Below are positions 37,464 through 46,513 of a DNA stretch of 64,000 nt, in pieces. The first letter of the stretch is position 1; the number at the start of each line of letters is the position of its first letter. The stretch is taken from NCBI GenBank assembly GCA_021739625.1, contig JAIPBJ010000007.1:1-64000 (forward strand). The letters run 5' to 3'. The notes below the pieces were generated by a model. The model had not been told where the DNA came from. It did no database searches and saw nothing but the letters and a program-made list of their open reading frames with translations. Both the position numbers and the translations under genes were made by a program. This DNA is from Flavobacteriales bacterium (GTDB lineage: Bacteria; Bacteroidota; Bacteroidia; UBA10329).

Positions 37464-37685
37464 TCAGTCCAGCCCAAGAAGGACGAACAGCACGAGAAGG
37501 ATGAGCAGGATGACGAGAAATGCCCGTTTGTCCTTGTAGATCGGTTTCTTATACAGCGGCTTCGTCATGCGCTGGTGATTATAGACCAGTTTGCCGAAGT
37601 CCTTGTAGCGGGAGGTCTCCTCCTCCGAAGGCACCTCGTTGAAGCCCTTGCCGTCCTTTTGCTCTTTGGGTGTATAGTTCTTCAT
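37464..37685 (-). CDS. Small single-span membrane protein coupled to ECF sigma factor
   Basis: The 73-residue protein has about 50 polar N-terminal residues (KNYTPKEQKDGKGFNEVPSE..YKDFGKLVYNHQRMTKPLYKK) and one strong C-terminal helix (AFLVILLILLVLFVLLGLD). Its ATG overlaps the sigma factor stop by 4 nt, so it is made together with the sigma factor. The position recalls anti-sigma factors, but it lacks a recognisable anti-sigma domain and is very short. Whether it binds the sigma factor is inference only. Confidence 0.75.
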   Translation of the reverse strand: MKNYTPKEQKDGKGFNEVPSEEETSRYKDFGKLVYNHQRMTKPLYKKPIYKDKRAFLVILLILLVLFVLLGLD

Positions 37686-38224
37686 GGCCTGTCTGTCATC
37701 AGTTTACGTAATCGGCCCAGAGCACGGTAGGTGCGGGTCTTGGCGTTGTCGGCAGAAACTTCAAGGATGCCCCCGATGTCTGCGAATGAGTACAGTTCGA
37801 AGAACCGCAGTTCAATGATGGTCTGGTCGTCATCGTCCAGTTTTCCAAGGCAATTGGCCAGCAGGGCTAGCGACTGCTCCTGTCCTTCCATGTCAGGCAG
37901 TTCCTCACGCAGTTGTGAGACGTCCGATTCATTCAATGGTACCATCACATCCCGTTTTGTCCTCCTGAAATAGAGCCGCACCTCGTTGAGCGCGATGCGG
38001 ATGAGCCAGGCCGAGAACGGTGCGCCTGACACCTCATATCGGGGCAGGGCATGAAGTGCCTTCAGGAACACGTTGGAAGCGAGTTCCCCGGTCAGGTCGC
38101 TGTTCCTCACCCGCTTGAAGATGAATCCGAAGACCACATTGAAGTGCGTCTCATAGAGCGGACCGAAAGCCGTGGGGTCGGTCTTTGCCCTTTCGATGAC
38201 CCCGATCTCCTCCTGTGGTGTCAT
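37682..38224 (-). CDS. ECF-type RNA polymerase sigma factor
   Basis: The protein is 180 residues. Sigma region 2 is seen in DPTAFGPLYETHFNVVFGFIFKRV..ELASNVFLKAL and FSAWLIRIALNEVRLYFRR. Region 4 shows DDDDQTIIELRFFELYSFADIGGILEVSADNAKTRTYRALGRLRKL, a helix-turn-helix. The start is the ATG at 38224, since the track's start is a GTG further upstream adding residues unlike the family. A near-promoter TACTTTCG lies upstream (seven of eight bases). It is followed with overlap by the small membrane protein and then, after a gap, by gldM. Confidence 0.9.
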   Translation of the reverse strand: MTPQEEIGVIERAKTDPTAFGPLYETHFNVVFGFIFKRVRNSDLTGELASNVFLKALHALPRYEVSGAPFSAWLIRIALNEVRLYFRRTKRDVMVPLNESDVSQLREELPDMEGQEQSLALLANCLGKLDDDDQTIIELRFFELYSFADIGGILEVSADNAKTRTYRALGRLRKLMTDRP

Positions 38225-38297
38225 TCTGCTGAATACAGGTCGGTGGAACACAGCCGATCGGCTGGCACAACGAAAGTAGTGATGCGCAAAGGAGCGC

Positions 38298-40097
38298 TCA
38301 GTTCAAATGCGCCTCGCTCATCTCCAGCGTCAGCCTTTCATCGCTCATCAGGCGCTTTACAAGGCCGATGCTCTTCGGCAGCTCATACTCGAAGAAGTAC
38401 TTGAAGGCATACATCTTGCCCTCGTAGAACGCCAGCTCATCGCCCGATTGTCCGGCAGCAAGTTTCTCCTGCACCACGATGGCCTGTTTCAGCCACTGCC
38501 ATGCCACGCAGAGGATGCCCGCGTTCTCCAGATACAAGGTGGCATCTGACAGGAAAACCTCAGGCTCCTGTGTTTGGGCCAGACCCATCAGCTTCATCGT
38601 CACTTCGGAGAACTTCTGGAGCGATGCGCCCAGCTTCTCTGCGTACGGCTTCAGCTTCTCGTCCTGCATCGCCTGCATCACGGTCTGCTGCATCTCTGCC
38701 CCGAAGAGCATCACCGCCTTGCCGCCCTTCATGGTCACCTTGCGGCCCAACAGGTCCATCGCCTGTATGCCGGTCGTTCCCTCGTAAATCGGGTTGATGC
38801 GCGTATCGCGATAGAACTGCTGCAACGGGAAATCCGCACAGTAGCCCACTCCGCCCAGCACCTGTATGCCCTGCGAGGTGCTCAGCAGGCTCATCTCGGC
38901 AGGATAGGTCTTGCACATCGGGGTCAGCACATCCAGCAGCATCTGGTATTTCTCCCGCTCCTCGCCCTCAGTCACACGGATCATGTCCTCATAGTACGAG
39001 CACTGCATCACCAGCGACAGGCAGCCTTCCACAATGCTCTTCTGGAACAGCAGCATGCGTTTCACATCCGCATACTCGATGATGGGCACCATCGGCCCGT
39101 CCTGACCCTTGTTGCTCACGTGGCGGCCCTGCGGACGCTCGTTCGCATACTGCAACGAGGCATAGTAGGCGGCCGAGCTCAGCGCAGTGCTCATCATGCC
39201 CACGCTGATGCGCGCCCCGTTCATCATCTGGAACATGTACTTCAGCCCCTGATGCGGCTCGCCCACCAGCCAGCCGTGGCAGTTGTCGTTCTCGCCCATG
39301 ATGAGGTAGGCGATCGGGCAGCCCTTCATGCCCATCTTGTGCTCAAAGCTGTTGGTCTTCACATCGTTGGCCACCAGCTCCCCGTTCACAGGGCGTTTCT
39401 TCGGGACGACAAAGAGCGAGATGCCCTTGGAACCTGCCGGCCCGCCCGGAATCTTGGCCAGCATCAGATGCACCACGTTGTCCACGCCATCGTGGTCGCC
39501 CGCGCTGATGAAATGCTTCTGCCCCTTGATGCGGTAGCTGCCGTCCCCCGCAGGCGTGGCCGTGGTGGTGATGTCGCCCAGCGAGCTGCCCGCGTGGGGT
39601 TCGGTCAGGGCCATGGTGCCCTGCCATTCGCCAGCATACATCTTGGCGAGATACGTGTCCTTCAGCTCCTGATTGCCGAACGTGCCTATGAGGTCGGCAG
39701 AGCCGCCTGTAAGCCCGAAGTAGGATGCGGCCGAAGTGTTGGCCGCGTGGAAGATGAAGTTCGATGCGCCATAGATGGTGGCGGGCATGCGCTGGCCTCC
39801 GTGCTCGTAGTCCTCTTGGCAGGCGATCCATCCGCTCTCCCCGAACTCGCGCATGATCTTGCGCATGTCGGGATGCACATGCACCGTGTCCTCGCCCATC
39901 TTCGGCTCGTTGTCGTCCATCTCGCGATAGATGGGGTGGAGGAGGGTATCGGCCATCTGCTTGGCAGAATCGATCATCAGGTCGAAACCGTCCTTGGTGT
40001 GGTCGGCATAACGCTGATATGTGGTGAGCTTCTCTACTTGAAAAAGTTCGTGGAGCACGAAGCGCAGGTTGCGCATGCTTACATATTCCTTGGCCAT
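38298..40097 (-). CDS. Acyl-CoA dehydrogenase
   Basis: The 599-residue protein is of the long acyl-CoA dehydrogenase type. Signatures include the FAD-binding MALTEPHAGSSLGDI and GQKHFISAGDHD, the middle beta domain, NGARISVGMMSTALSSAAYYASLQYANERPQGR, and the C-terminal VLGGVGYCADFPLQQFYRDTRINPIYEGTTGIQAMDLLGRK where the catalytic base region lies. An extra C-terminal helical extension (about 130 residues) matches the large bacterial group. It oxidises acyl-CoA to enoyl-CoA, passing electrons to ETF. Promoter TAGTTTTG lies 24 nt upstream. Confidence 0.95.
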   Translation of the reverse strand: MAKEYVSMRNLRFVLHELFQVEKLTTYQRYADHTKDGFDLMIDSAKQMADTLLHPIYREMDDNEPKMGEDTVHVHPDMRKIMREFGESGWIACQEDYEHGGQRMPATIYGASNFIFHAANTSAASYFGLTGGSADLIGTFGNQELKDTYLAKMYAGEWQGTMALTEPHAGSSLGDITTTATPAGDGSYRIKGQKHFISAGDHDGVDNVVHLMLAKIPGGPAGSKGISLFVVPKKRPVNGELVANDVKTNSFEHKMGMKGCPIAYLIMGENDNCHGWLVGEPHQGLKYMFQMMNGARISVGMMSTALSSAAYYASLQYANERPQGRHVSNKGQDGPMVPIIEYADVKRMLLFQKSIVEGCLSLVMQCSYYEDMIRVTEGEEREKYQMLLDVLTPMCKTYPAEMSLLSTSQGIQVLGGVGYCADFPLQQFYRDTRINPIYEGTTGIQAMDLLGRKVTMKGGKAVMLFGAEMQQTVMQAMQDEKLKPYAEKLGASLQKFSEVTMKLMGLAQTQEPEVFLSDATLYLENAGILCVAWQWLKQAIVVQEKLAAGQSGDELAFYEGKMYAFKYFFEYELPKSIGLVKRLMSDERLTLEMSEAHLN

Positions 40098-40121
40098 GGG
40101 TGGATTGAAAAGTTAGGGGCA

Positions 40122-40129
40122 CAAAACTA
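40122..40129 (-). promoter_or_regulatory. TAnnTTTG promoter element for acyl-CoA dehydrogenase
   Basis: TAGTTTTG on the minus strand, 24 nt before the ATG at 40097. Confidence 0.6.
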
Positions 40130-40385
40130 ACTGCCGAACAGCGGCATGCAAGTCTCGGATTGTGCGGAAATGGGGTAGGGGGAGGGGGGAATTGGGAAAT
40201 AGAAACTGGTTAAAGGAGAGGAGTTAATGGCTTTTGGGAAAATGGGCAATCCGCCTCAGGAGGATGGCCTATAGGATCTTCATCGGATACGTGTATTCCT
40301 GAAATGTCTTGACAGAACACAAACCACGATATTCGGGCACTCAACCCGGTATCGGTCAGCATCATCGGACATCGTACGACCACCC

Positions 40386-41819
40386 ATGCTCTTCAGTAGT
40401 CTGCTGTTCCTTTTTCTGTTCCTGCCGCTGGTGCTTGCAGCCTATCTGGCGGTGCCCCGCAGCTGGAAGAACGGCCTGCTGCTGTTGGTCAGCATCCTGT
40501 TCTATGCATGGGGCGGGGTCAGCTATACGATTGTGCTGCTCAGTTCCATTCTGTTGAACCACGGATGCGCGGTGATGATCCAACGCAATGACGGAACACC
40601 CTCCAAACGATGGCTGAAAGCGGGGATTCTGCTCAATGTGGTGGTGCTTATCGTATTCAAGTATCTCGATTTCATCATTCGCAACATCAATGCTGCAGGC
40701 GGGCTGTTCGGAGCCCCATTGGCCATTCCGGAGGCGGGAATCCATCTGCCCTTGGGCATCTCGTTCTTCACTTTCCAACAGATGTCGATGCTGTGGGATG
40801 TGTATCGGTCCACCGACCGCCAGCCGCTGCGGCTGACAGAGACGGCCCTCTATGTGGCCCTGTTCCCACAACTTGTGGCCGGACCGATTGTGCGCTATCA
40901 CGACATCATCGACCAGATCAGGAAGCGGGCGGGCAGCATGATTTTGTTCCGTTCCGGGGTTCATCGGTTCGCAATCGGGCTGTTCCGCAAAGTCGTGTTG
41001 GCCAACGGCTGCGCCAGCGTTGCAGATGAGGTGATGGGTTCCGGCATCAGCGACCTCACGACCGGTGCCGCATGGCTGGGCATCGTGGCCTATTCGCTCC
41101 AGATCTATTTCGATTTCTCGGGCTATTCGGACATGGCCATCGGTATGGGACGCATGTTCGGGTTCAATATTTTGGAGAACTTCAACTTCCCATACATCGC
41201 CCGTAGCATTCAGGAGTTCTGGAGACGGTGGCATATTTCGCTGTCCACCTGGTTCAGGGATTACGTCTATATTCCGTTGGGCGGCAACCGGGGCAGCGGC
41301 AGGCGCACGTATCTCAATCTGAGTATCGTATTCCTGCTCACAGGGCTTTGGCACGGGGCCACGTGGAGCTTCGTATTCTGGGGGCTGTTCCATGGGCTGT
41401 TCCTCATGATCGAGCGGTTGGGACTGGGGCGATGGCTGCAACGCGTACCCTACCCTGTTGCTGGGGCCTACACACTTTTGGTGGTGATGGTGGGCTGGGT
41501 GTTCTTCCGCTTGGAGGAATTTCCCGATGCGATGGAATATGTGGGCCGGATGTTCGGTGCGGGCGGAACCGGCAATCTCTCGGCATTGATGTTCCTGAAC
41601 CGGGAGTCGGTGGCCACCCTACTACTGGCCGCGACCGCTGCCACCATGCTTTTCAAGAAAATGGCGGAAGCAGCAGATCGGTGGGAAAGCGGCACAGGCG
41701 CGGTCGGCAAGTGGGTGCTGGAAGTGCTGCGCATCGTCATGGTGGTAGCAGCCCTGTTCTACTGCGCCATTCAGCTCAATGCAGGGTCATACAATCCGTT
41801 CATCTATTTCAGATTCTGA
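40386..41819 (+). CDS. MBOAT-family O-acyltransferase (AlgI-like)
   Basis: The 477-residue polytopic membrane protein starts MLFSSLLFLFLFLPLVLAAYL, as AlgI-type proteins do. It has about ten hydrophobic segments, the conserved ISFFTFQQMSML segment, FPQLVAGPIVRY, WRRWHISLSTWFRDYVYIPLGGNRG, and the catalytic His in LLTGLWHGATWSFVFWG. These enzymes move acyl groups, usually acetyl, across the membrane for transfer to an extracellular polysaccharide. The gene lies 2 bp from the next gene, whose product is the expected partner. The polymer is not identified by the neighbours. Confidence 0.93.
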   Translation: MLFSSLLFLFLFLPLVLAAYLAVPRSWKNGLLLLVSILFYAWGGVSYTIVLLSSILLNHGCAVMIQRNDGTPSKRWLKAGILLNVVVLIVFKYLDFIIRNINAAGGLFGAPLAIPEAGIHLPLGISFFTFQQMSMLWDVYRSTDRQPLRLTETALYVALFPQLVAGPIVRYHDIIDQIRKRAGSMILFRSGVHRFAIGLFRKVVLANGCASVADEVMGSGISDLTTGAAWLGIVAYSLQIYFDFSGYSDMAIGMGRMFGFNILENFNFPYIARSIQEFWRRWHISLSTWFRDYVYIPLGGNRGSGRRTYLNLSIVFLLTGLWHGATWSFVFWGLFHGLFLMIERLGLGRWLQRVPYPVAGAYTLLVVMVGWVFFRLEEFPDAMEYVGRMFGAGGTGNLSALMFLNRESVATLLLAATAATMLFKKMAEAADRWESGTGAVGKWVLEVLRIVMVVAALFYCAIQLNAGSYNPFIYFRF

Positions 41820-41821
41820 CC

Positions 41822-42958
41822 ATGGAACGCCTCCGGACATCGTTGCTGCCTGTGCTGTTCATGGCCATGCTGCTGACCCCATTGGTCAACAGCATCTTTG
41901 GGATATGGACATTCGACCGTAAGGATGAGAACCGTGCTTTCGCCAAAATGCCCACACTGAATATCGAATACCTCGACCCTTTTCCTGAGGAGTATGAGGA
42001 ATACTACCGCGACAATTTCAGTTTCAGAACACCGCTGCTAAAGCTCTATCATCACTATAAGTTCTTCTTCGCCAAGGTTTCGCCCGACCCGACTAAGACC
42101 GTAATCGGCAAGGACGGATGGTATTTCATGGCCGGGAAGGAAAAGCAGATCATAGAAGGAAAGCTTGACTTCACCCCCGATCAATTGGAGGCTTACAGGA
42201 AGGAGTGGGCCTACCGGCTGCGCCTGATGGATTCGCTTGGCGTGAAAGCCTGCCACTGGATGATTATTCCTATCACTCAGTATGTCTATCCGGAGAAGAT
42301 GGAGTTCAACACGGTCTGGTCCGACCGACCAAGGAGAATTGATGTCCTACACGAATATCTGAACAAGCACTTTCCCGATCTGGTCATCGACCCGCTTCCT
42401 CAGTTGTTGGCCGCCAAGGACAGCATGAAGGTCTATCGGATGTTGGACAACCACTGGAATCACCGGGGGGCCTTGATCGCTTCGCAGGTGCTGATAGGTA
42501 AATTGCGCGAGCAGTTCCCCCAACTGCAGATTCCAGACCCGCGCGATTACGAATGGCGTGACACCGTGCTCAACAACGGCCACCATCGCGCTGTATTGGG
42601 CAACGATGCGCTTTGCGAGGCGGAGCTTCATCCTTTTCCACTGCACGAGCGCAATGTCCCTGCCCCTCTCTATGGTTTTCCACCCGTTCCGGAATTCCCC
42701 TACCCGTGGGAGCATGAGCTGCGCTTTGTGGTGCCTTTGGACACGGTTCTTCCACGCATCGTCATCATCCGCGATTCCTTCACGGGGATGATGATGCCTT
42801 TCCTTAAGGACCATTTTGCCGAGAGCGTGTTCATCTTCGATTCGTGGCACTTTCATGCCAACCCGAAGATCATTGCCCGAGTGCGGCCCGACATCGTCAT
42901 CTATTGCACCATGGAAGCGAACATGGAAGGAGTGATCGGGAACCATAGCGAACCTTGA
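41822..42958 (+). CDS. AlgJ/AlgX-like O-acetyltransferase partner
   Basis: The 378-residue protein has an N-terminal signal anchor (LLPVLFMAMLLTPLVNSIFG) and an SGNH-like domain. Typical ALGX features are FPEEYEEYYRDNFSFRTPLLKLYHHYKF, GKDGWYFMAG, the DNHWNHRGA motif (D-x-H of the catalytic triad) and VIIRDSFTGMMMPFL (Ser of the GDS-like block). With the AlgI-like protein it probably acetylates a secreted polysaccharide at the periplasmic side. Genes are separated by 2 bp, so cotranscribed. The track's start at 41228 is a frame extension inside the upstream gene. Confidence 0.9.
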   Translation: MERLRTSLLPVLFMAMLLTPLVNSIFGIWTFDRKDENRAFAKMPTLNIEYLDPFPEEYEEYYRDNFSFRTPLLKLYHHYKFFFAKVSPDPTKTVIGKDGWYFMAGKEKQIIEGKLDFTPDQLEAYRKEWAYRLRLMDSLGVKACHWMIIPITQYVYPEKMEFNTVWSDRPRRIDVLHEYLNKHFPDLVIDPLPQLLAAKDSMKVYRMLDNHWNHRGALIASQVLIGKLREQFPQLQIPDPRDYEWRDTVLNNGHHRAVLGNDALCEAELHPFPLHERNVPAPLYGFPPVPEFPYPWEHELRFVVPLDTVLPRIVIIRDSFTGMMMPFLKDHFAESVFIFDSWHFHANPKIIARVRPDIVIYCTMEANMEGVIGNHSEP

Positions 42959-43135
42959 TTCCGGAACCACATATAGTTGGCCGCTACGGCCTGGAGTTCG
43001 ATGTTGCGATGTTCCGTCATGTCATCGGTATTAAGGATCGATGTCCGGTCTGTCACCTTCACAACGGGAACATGACCGGATTATGCGCGGCAAATATGAT
43101 GATCATAGAGGAAAGGCCGGTCACCGCCCATGCCC
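42959..43135. other. Intergenic region before 41-bp array
   Basis: No gene or promoter element seen; simple flanking sequence leading into the repeat array. Confidence 0.4.
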
Positions 43136-43424
43136 CATGGCTTCTATACAGGGGAAACAGACTTCCGCATATACTCCATGGTTTCCATGGAGAGGAAATG
43201 GACTTCTGCGCATGACCTATGGCTTCCATATAGGAGAAACAGACTTCCGCATAAACCCCATGGCTTCCATACAAGGGAAGCAGACTTCCGCATATACTCC
43301 AAGGATTCCATAAAGGGGAAACAGACTTCTGTATATGCCCCATGGTTTCCATACAGGGGAAACGGACTTCCGCAGATGCTCCATGGCTTTCATAGAGGGG
43401 AAACGGATGTCTGAACAGACCATC
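43136..43424. repeat. Tandem array of seven 41-bp units
   Basis: The ATGG/AAGG anchor recurs at exact 41-bp steps (43137, 43178, 43219, 43260, 43301, 43342, 43383). A typical unit contains CCATGGCTTCCATACAGGGG followed by AAACAGACTTCCGCATATACT. Most units can pair TTCC with GGAA across a 6-8-nt loop; in two units the outer pair changes together (GCTTCC/GGAAGC at about 43263 and GTTTCC/GGAAAC at about 43345). The period is not a multiple of three, so it is not a protein repeat. Copies diverge at scattered bases, so the array is not recent. It lies between the O-acetylation pair and an unknown gene. Confidence 0.9.
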
Positions 43425-43564
43425 GCAGCACCATGCAGGCGTGGCGTGTCAAGTGCATCGAACATGTTAACAGATGCAAAGATCATGGCGGCAGGAAATA
43501 AATCGTCACCATTGCCGTTAAATGACCGAACCTCGCCCCGAGAGGGGCCTTAAAGACAGAAGCC

Positions 43565-44542
43565 ATGTTCAAGAAACCCTGGCATTTCCTCATCAACTCA
43601 TTCCTTGTGGCAACACGGTCCAGCCACAAGAAGCTCCTGAGCCTGGCAGTGGACCATCTGGCCCGACTGGTGGCGAACAATGCAGACGCGGTGGTGGCGG
43701 CCATAGCGGCCACCTTCGACCCGGTGCTGCAGGCATACATGGCCACAGAGCAGAACCTAAATGCTGTGCTTGGCGACTATAAGGGCGAGACGCAGACGGT
43801 GAAGCAGCTGTTTCAGGAGCTGAACGAGACCCGGCTGCCCCTGTGGGAGGGGCAGGTGTTCTTCCACTTTCCGAAGGGCAGCGAAAAGGCCACCCAGTTG
43901 TTTCCCAAAGGCAGGGGCGCCTTCCAGGAAGGAACCTATGAACAGCGCATACTGGCCATCAAGACCTTTGGCGACAAGTGTGCGGCCACTGCTGCACTGG
44001 CCCCCTTCTCGGTGCAGGTGCTGGCGTTCCACACCCAGATATCATCGGCCCGGGCCTTGCAGCAGAGTGCTGGCGAAGGGCAGACCGCTCTGCTGCGCAA
44101 CCTGCGTGATGCGGCCCGGAAAATGGTCTGCGATGAGATGTATGGCAACCTCGGTCTGCTGATGCACCACCACCGCACCGACCCTTTGCAGGTGGAGCGA
44201 TACTTCGACCTCGGCCTGTTGCGCCAACCGGCAGATAGCGGTGAGGGCGGTAAGGACACGGAGCTCACCTTCTTCCTGAAGGACACTGTCAAGGGAACGG
44301 TCATCTCCAACGGCACCGCAGTGATGACCCGCGCCTCGGGCCAACAGGAGACGCAGCAGACGCAGACCAACGGCCGGGTGCGGTTCATACTGGAGGGGCT
44401 TACCGACCCGGAAGAGGTGTCATTCGCCTTCTCGGCCCCCAACTACGAGATCCGCCTTGAGCAGGGCACCATTCTACCCGGTGAGGATCAGGAGGGTGAG
44501 ATAGGGCTCAACCCCCTGGCCCCGCCACCTCCCGCTCCCTGA
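43565..44542 (+). CDS. Hypothetical protein with Pro-rich C terminus
   Basis: The 325-residue protein is unrecognised. The N-terminal 200 residues look helical and amphipathic (HKKLLSLAVDHLARLVANNADAVVAAIAATFDPVLQAYMATEQNLNAV), without a signal peptide. Residues about 240-300 are beta-rich and resemble a carboxypeptidase-regulatory-like domain (KDTVKGTVISNGTAVMTRASG..FAFSAPNYEIRLEQG). The end is Pro-rich (GLNPLAPPPPAP). The ATG at 43565 is the natural start. It sits between a 41-bp repeat array and a strong terminator, so it is an isolated transcription unit. The helical half hints at a structural or scaffold role, which is speculative. Confidence 0.7.
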   Translation: MFKKPWHFLINSFLVATRSSHKKLLSLAVDHLARLVANNADAVVAAIAATFDPVLQAYMATEQNLNAVLGDYKGETQTVKQLFQELNETRLPLWEGQVFFHFPKGSEKATQLFPKGRGAFQEGTYEQRILAIKTFGDKCAATAALAPFSVQVLAFHTQISSARALQQSAGEGQTALLRNLRDAARKMVCDEMYGNLGLLMHHHRTDPLQVERYFDLGLLRQPADSGEGGKDTELTFFLKDTVKGTVISNGTAVMTRASGQQETQQTQTNGRVRFILEGLTDPEEVSFAFSAPNYEIRLEQGTILPGEDQEGEIGLNPLAPPPPAP

Positions 44543-44564
44543 GGCCAGTGAAAGGTCAATGTGC

Positions 44565-44602
44565 AAAAGGGCCGCACCCGGATGGGGAGCGGCCCTTTGT
44601 CC
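44565..44602 (+). terminator. Strong intrinsic terminator
   Basis: A perfect 10-bp stem AAAGGGCCGC (44566-44575) / GCGGCCCTTT (44589-44598). A C7 / A8 / G5 low-complexity tract follows at about 44605-44626. Confidence 0.8.
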
Positions 44603-44668
44603 TTCCCCCCCAAAAAAAAGGGGGAGAACCTTGCGGTCCTCCCCCAGTCACCTACCATGAAAAGCGGA

Positions 44669-45262
44669 TCAGTTCGCGCTGCCCTTCAGCGTCACGACAA
44701 ACGTGATGTCGTTGCTGATGGCCTTGTCGCCAAGGTTGTCGAAGAAGCTGTTCGATCCGTAGCGCACATCATACTTGCTGCGGTCCACAGTGATGGTGGC
44801 CGTGGCGGTCACTGTGCCGTTCACCTCCGTCACCGTGGTTGGGAACATCACCTCGTGCGTCTGGCCCTTGATCGTCAGAAGGGCCTTCACGTTGCCCGCT
44901 GCATCGGCATTGGTCACCCCCAGTGAGGCGACAGGATACTTGGCGGTGTCGAAGAAATCGGCCGAGTTCAGGTGCCCCACCAGCTTGTCGTGCATGGCCC
45001 CCTCAAGGTCGGTGTTGTCGATGCTCGTCATGTCGATGGTGAACTTGCCACCGGTGATCACGCCATCCGCGATCTGAAGGCCGCCCTCTTTGAGCTTGAC
45101 AGTACCCTCATGCCCACCACCGATGACCTTGCTGCCCTTCCATTGAATGGTACTGTTGGCCGAATCGATCCTGTAGAAGGTGACACCGACTGGCGATGGA
45201 TTGAAGGCCGAAAGGGCGATGAATGCCACGATTGCCCCGAAAATGTTGATTGACTTTTTCAT
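44669..45262 (-). CDS. YceI family exported protein
   Basis: The 197-residue protein has a signal peptide (MKKSINIFGAIVAFIALSAF). The YceI-type beta-barrel follows: FYRIDSANSTIQWKGSKVIGGGHEGTVKLKEG, GGKFTIDMTSIDNTDL, then HLNSADFFDTAKYPVA and a TVDRSKYDVRYGS strand, ending DITFVVTLKG. YceI proteins bind isoprenoid lipids such as polyprenyl pyrophosphate in the periplasm. The start is the ATG at 45262; the track's longer start adds 16 residues and would place the signal internally. Promoter TACATTTG lies 32 nt upstream. Confidence 0.92.
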   Translation of the reverse strand: MKKSINIFGAIVAFIALSAFNPSPVGVTFYRIDSANSTIQWKGSKVIGGGHEGTVKLKEGGLQIADGVITGGKFTIDMTSIDNTDLEGAMHDKLVGHLNSADFFDTAKYPVASLGVTNADAAGNVKALLTIKGQTHEVMFPTTVTEVNGTVTATATITVDRSKYDVRYGSNSFFDNLGDKAISNDITFVVTLKGSAN

Positions 45263-45294
45263 GTGAATGATCTTGTTGGTTTGAAAGAATGGCA

Positions 45295-45302
45295 CAAATG
45301 TA
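45295..45302 (-). promoter_or_regulatory. TAnnTTTG promoter element for YceI gene
   Basis: TACATTTG on the minus strand, 32 nt before the ATG at 45262. Confidence 0.55.
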
Positions 45303-45343
45303 CGAAACAAATCAGTGTTGCAACATTGAAGCGCTGGGTTTCT

Positions 45344-46513
45344 CTATTCCTGACGCTCCTTCAGCTTTCCCTCAAAGATGTCATAGCGCGCAAAACGGCA
45401 TTCCAACGCGCCATTGAACAATATGGTGCGGCTGGTGGTGCGCAGGCCCACGGCCTTCAAGGCCTCCAGATTGCTGGTGAGGATGAAGCAACTGTAGCCC
45501 TTGTACCTCTGCTTGAACGTGTCCCCGATACGCTGATACAGCGCATCAATGTCCTCCTTGTGCATCCGCTCGCCATAGGGCGGGTTGAGGACAACAGTGC
45601 CCGGCCCGGGAGGCGGGTCCAGCTCGGTGAAGTCGATCACCTCGGTCACAATGTCATCGCCAAGTTCTGCGTGGTGAATGTTCTTGCGCGCCTTGCTGAT
45701 GGCGTTGGCGTGCATGTCGCTGGCGCGGATGTCCACCTTGCGGTCGAGGATGCGCTTCATGCACGCCTCCACGATGCTGTCCATCAGCTCGGCATCGAAG
45801 TTGGCCCAGGTCTCAAATCCATAAGGTTCCTGTCTGAAAATGCCCGGAGGGATCTGCAATGCCTTGATGGCCGCTTCGATGGCGAGGGTTCCGCTGCCGC
45901 ACATGCCGTCTATGAAAGGCGTGTTCGGATCCCAGCCCGAAAGCTCCACCATGCCTGCCGCCAGCACCTCATTCAAAGGGGCCTGCCCGGTGATGGTGCG
46001 ATAGCCGCGCTTGTGCAGCGTGGTTCCGGTGCTGTCCAACGAGATGGTGCAGTCGTGCCCGTTGATGTGGACATTGATGGAAACATCGGGGCTTTCCACG
46101 TCCACGCTCGGCCTTTCGCCCCGTTTCTCGCGGATGCGGTCCACGATGGCATCCTTGCATTTCAAGGCCATGAATCCGCTGTGGGTGAAGGTCTCGGAAT
46201 GCAGCACGGCATGCACCGCGAAGGTGCTGTCGGGCGGCAGGAGGTCCTCCCAAGGATAGGTCACCGCCAAGCGATAGAACACGTCCTCGCTGTTGGCAAT
46301 GAAGTTCTTGATCGGTTTCAGCACTCGGATGGCGAACCGCGATCGGAAGTTGACCTTGTACATGGTGCCGAGGTCACCGTTGAAATGCACCGCCCTGATG
46401 GCCACCTTCACATGATGGCAGCCCATTTCGCGCAGCTCCTGTGCGAGCACATCCTCCAACCCCGCCATGGTGGTGGCGGTCATTGGGAAATCGTTGCGGT
46501 TGTTGGGTTTCAT
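45344..46513 (-). CDS. RNA methyltransferase with THUMP domain (RlmL-like)
   Basis: The 389-residue protein contains an N-terminal ferredoxin-like/THUMP region (TTMAGLEDVLAQELREMG..AIRAVHFNGDLGTMYKVNFRSRFAIRVL) and a Rossmann methyltransferase domain. SAM-binding motif I is PFIDGMCGSGTLAIEAA, and the amino-group methylation motif is LNPPYGERM (N-P-P-Y). This arrangement fits the RlmL/TrmG group that methylates guanine N2 in 23S rRNA (G2445 in E. coli). It lacks the second RlmK-type domain of the fused E. coli protein. It acts in the cytoplasm on rRNA. Confidence 0.9.
   Translation of the reverse strand: MKPNNRNDFPMTATTMAGLEDVLAQELREMGCHHVKVAIRAVHFNGDLGTMYKVNFRSRFAIRVLKPIKNFIANSEDVFYRLAVTYPWEDLLPPDSTFAVHAVLHSETFTHSGFMALKCKDAIVDRIREKRGERPSVDVESPDVSINVHINGHDCTISLDSTGTTLHKRGYRTITGQAPLNEVLAAGMVELSGWDPNTPFIDGMCGSGTLAIEAAIKALQIPPGIFRQEPYGFETWANFDAELMDSIVEACMKRILDRKVDIRASDMHANAISKARKNIHHAELGDDIVTEVIDFTELDPPPGPGTVVLNPPYGERMHKEDIDALYQRIGDTFKQRYKGYSCFILTSNLEALKAVGLRTTSRTILFNGALECRFARYDIFEGKLKERQE

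Noticed and set aside
38574-40130. 518-codon plus-strand ORF
   Set aside because: It is antisense to the acyl-CoA dehydrogenase gene, whose motifs are clear. High GC makes long open shadow frames common here.
43130-43414. Coding of the 41-bp array
   Set aside because: The period is not a multiple of three, so the frame cycles; the array is treated as non-coding.
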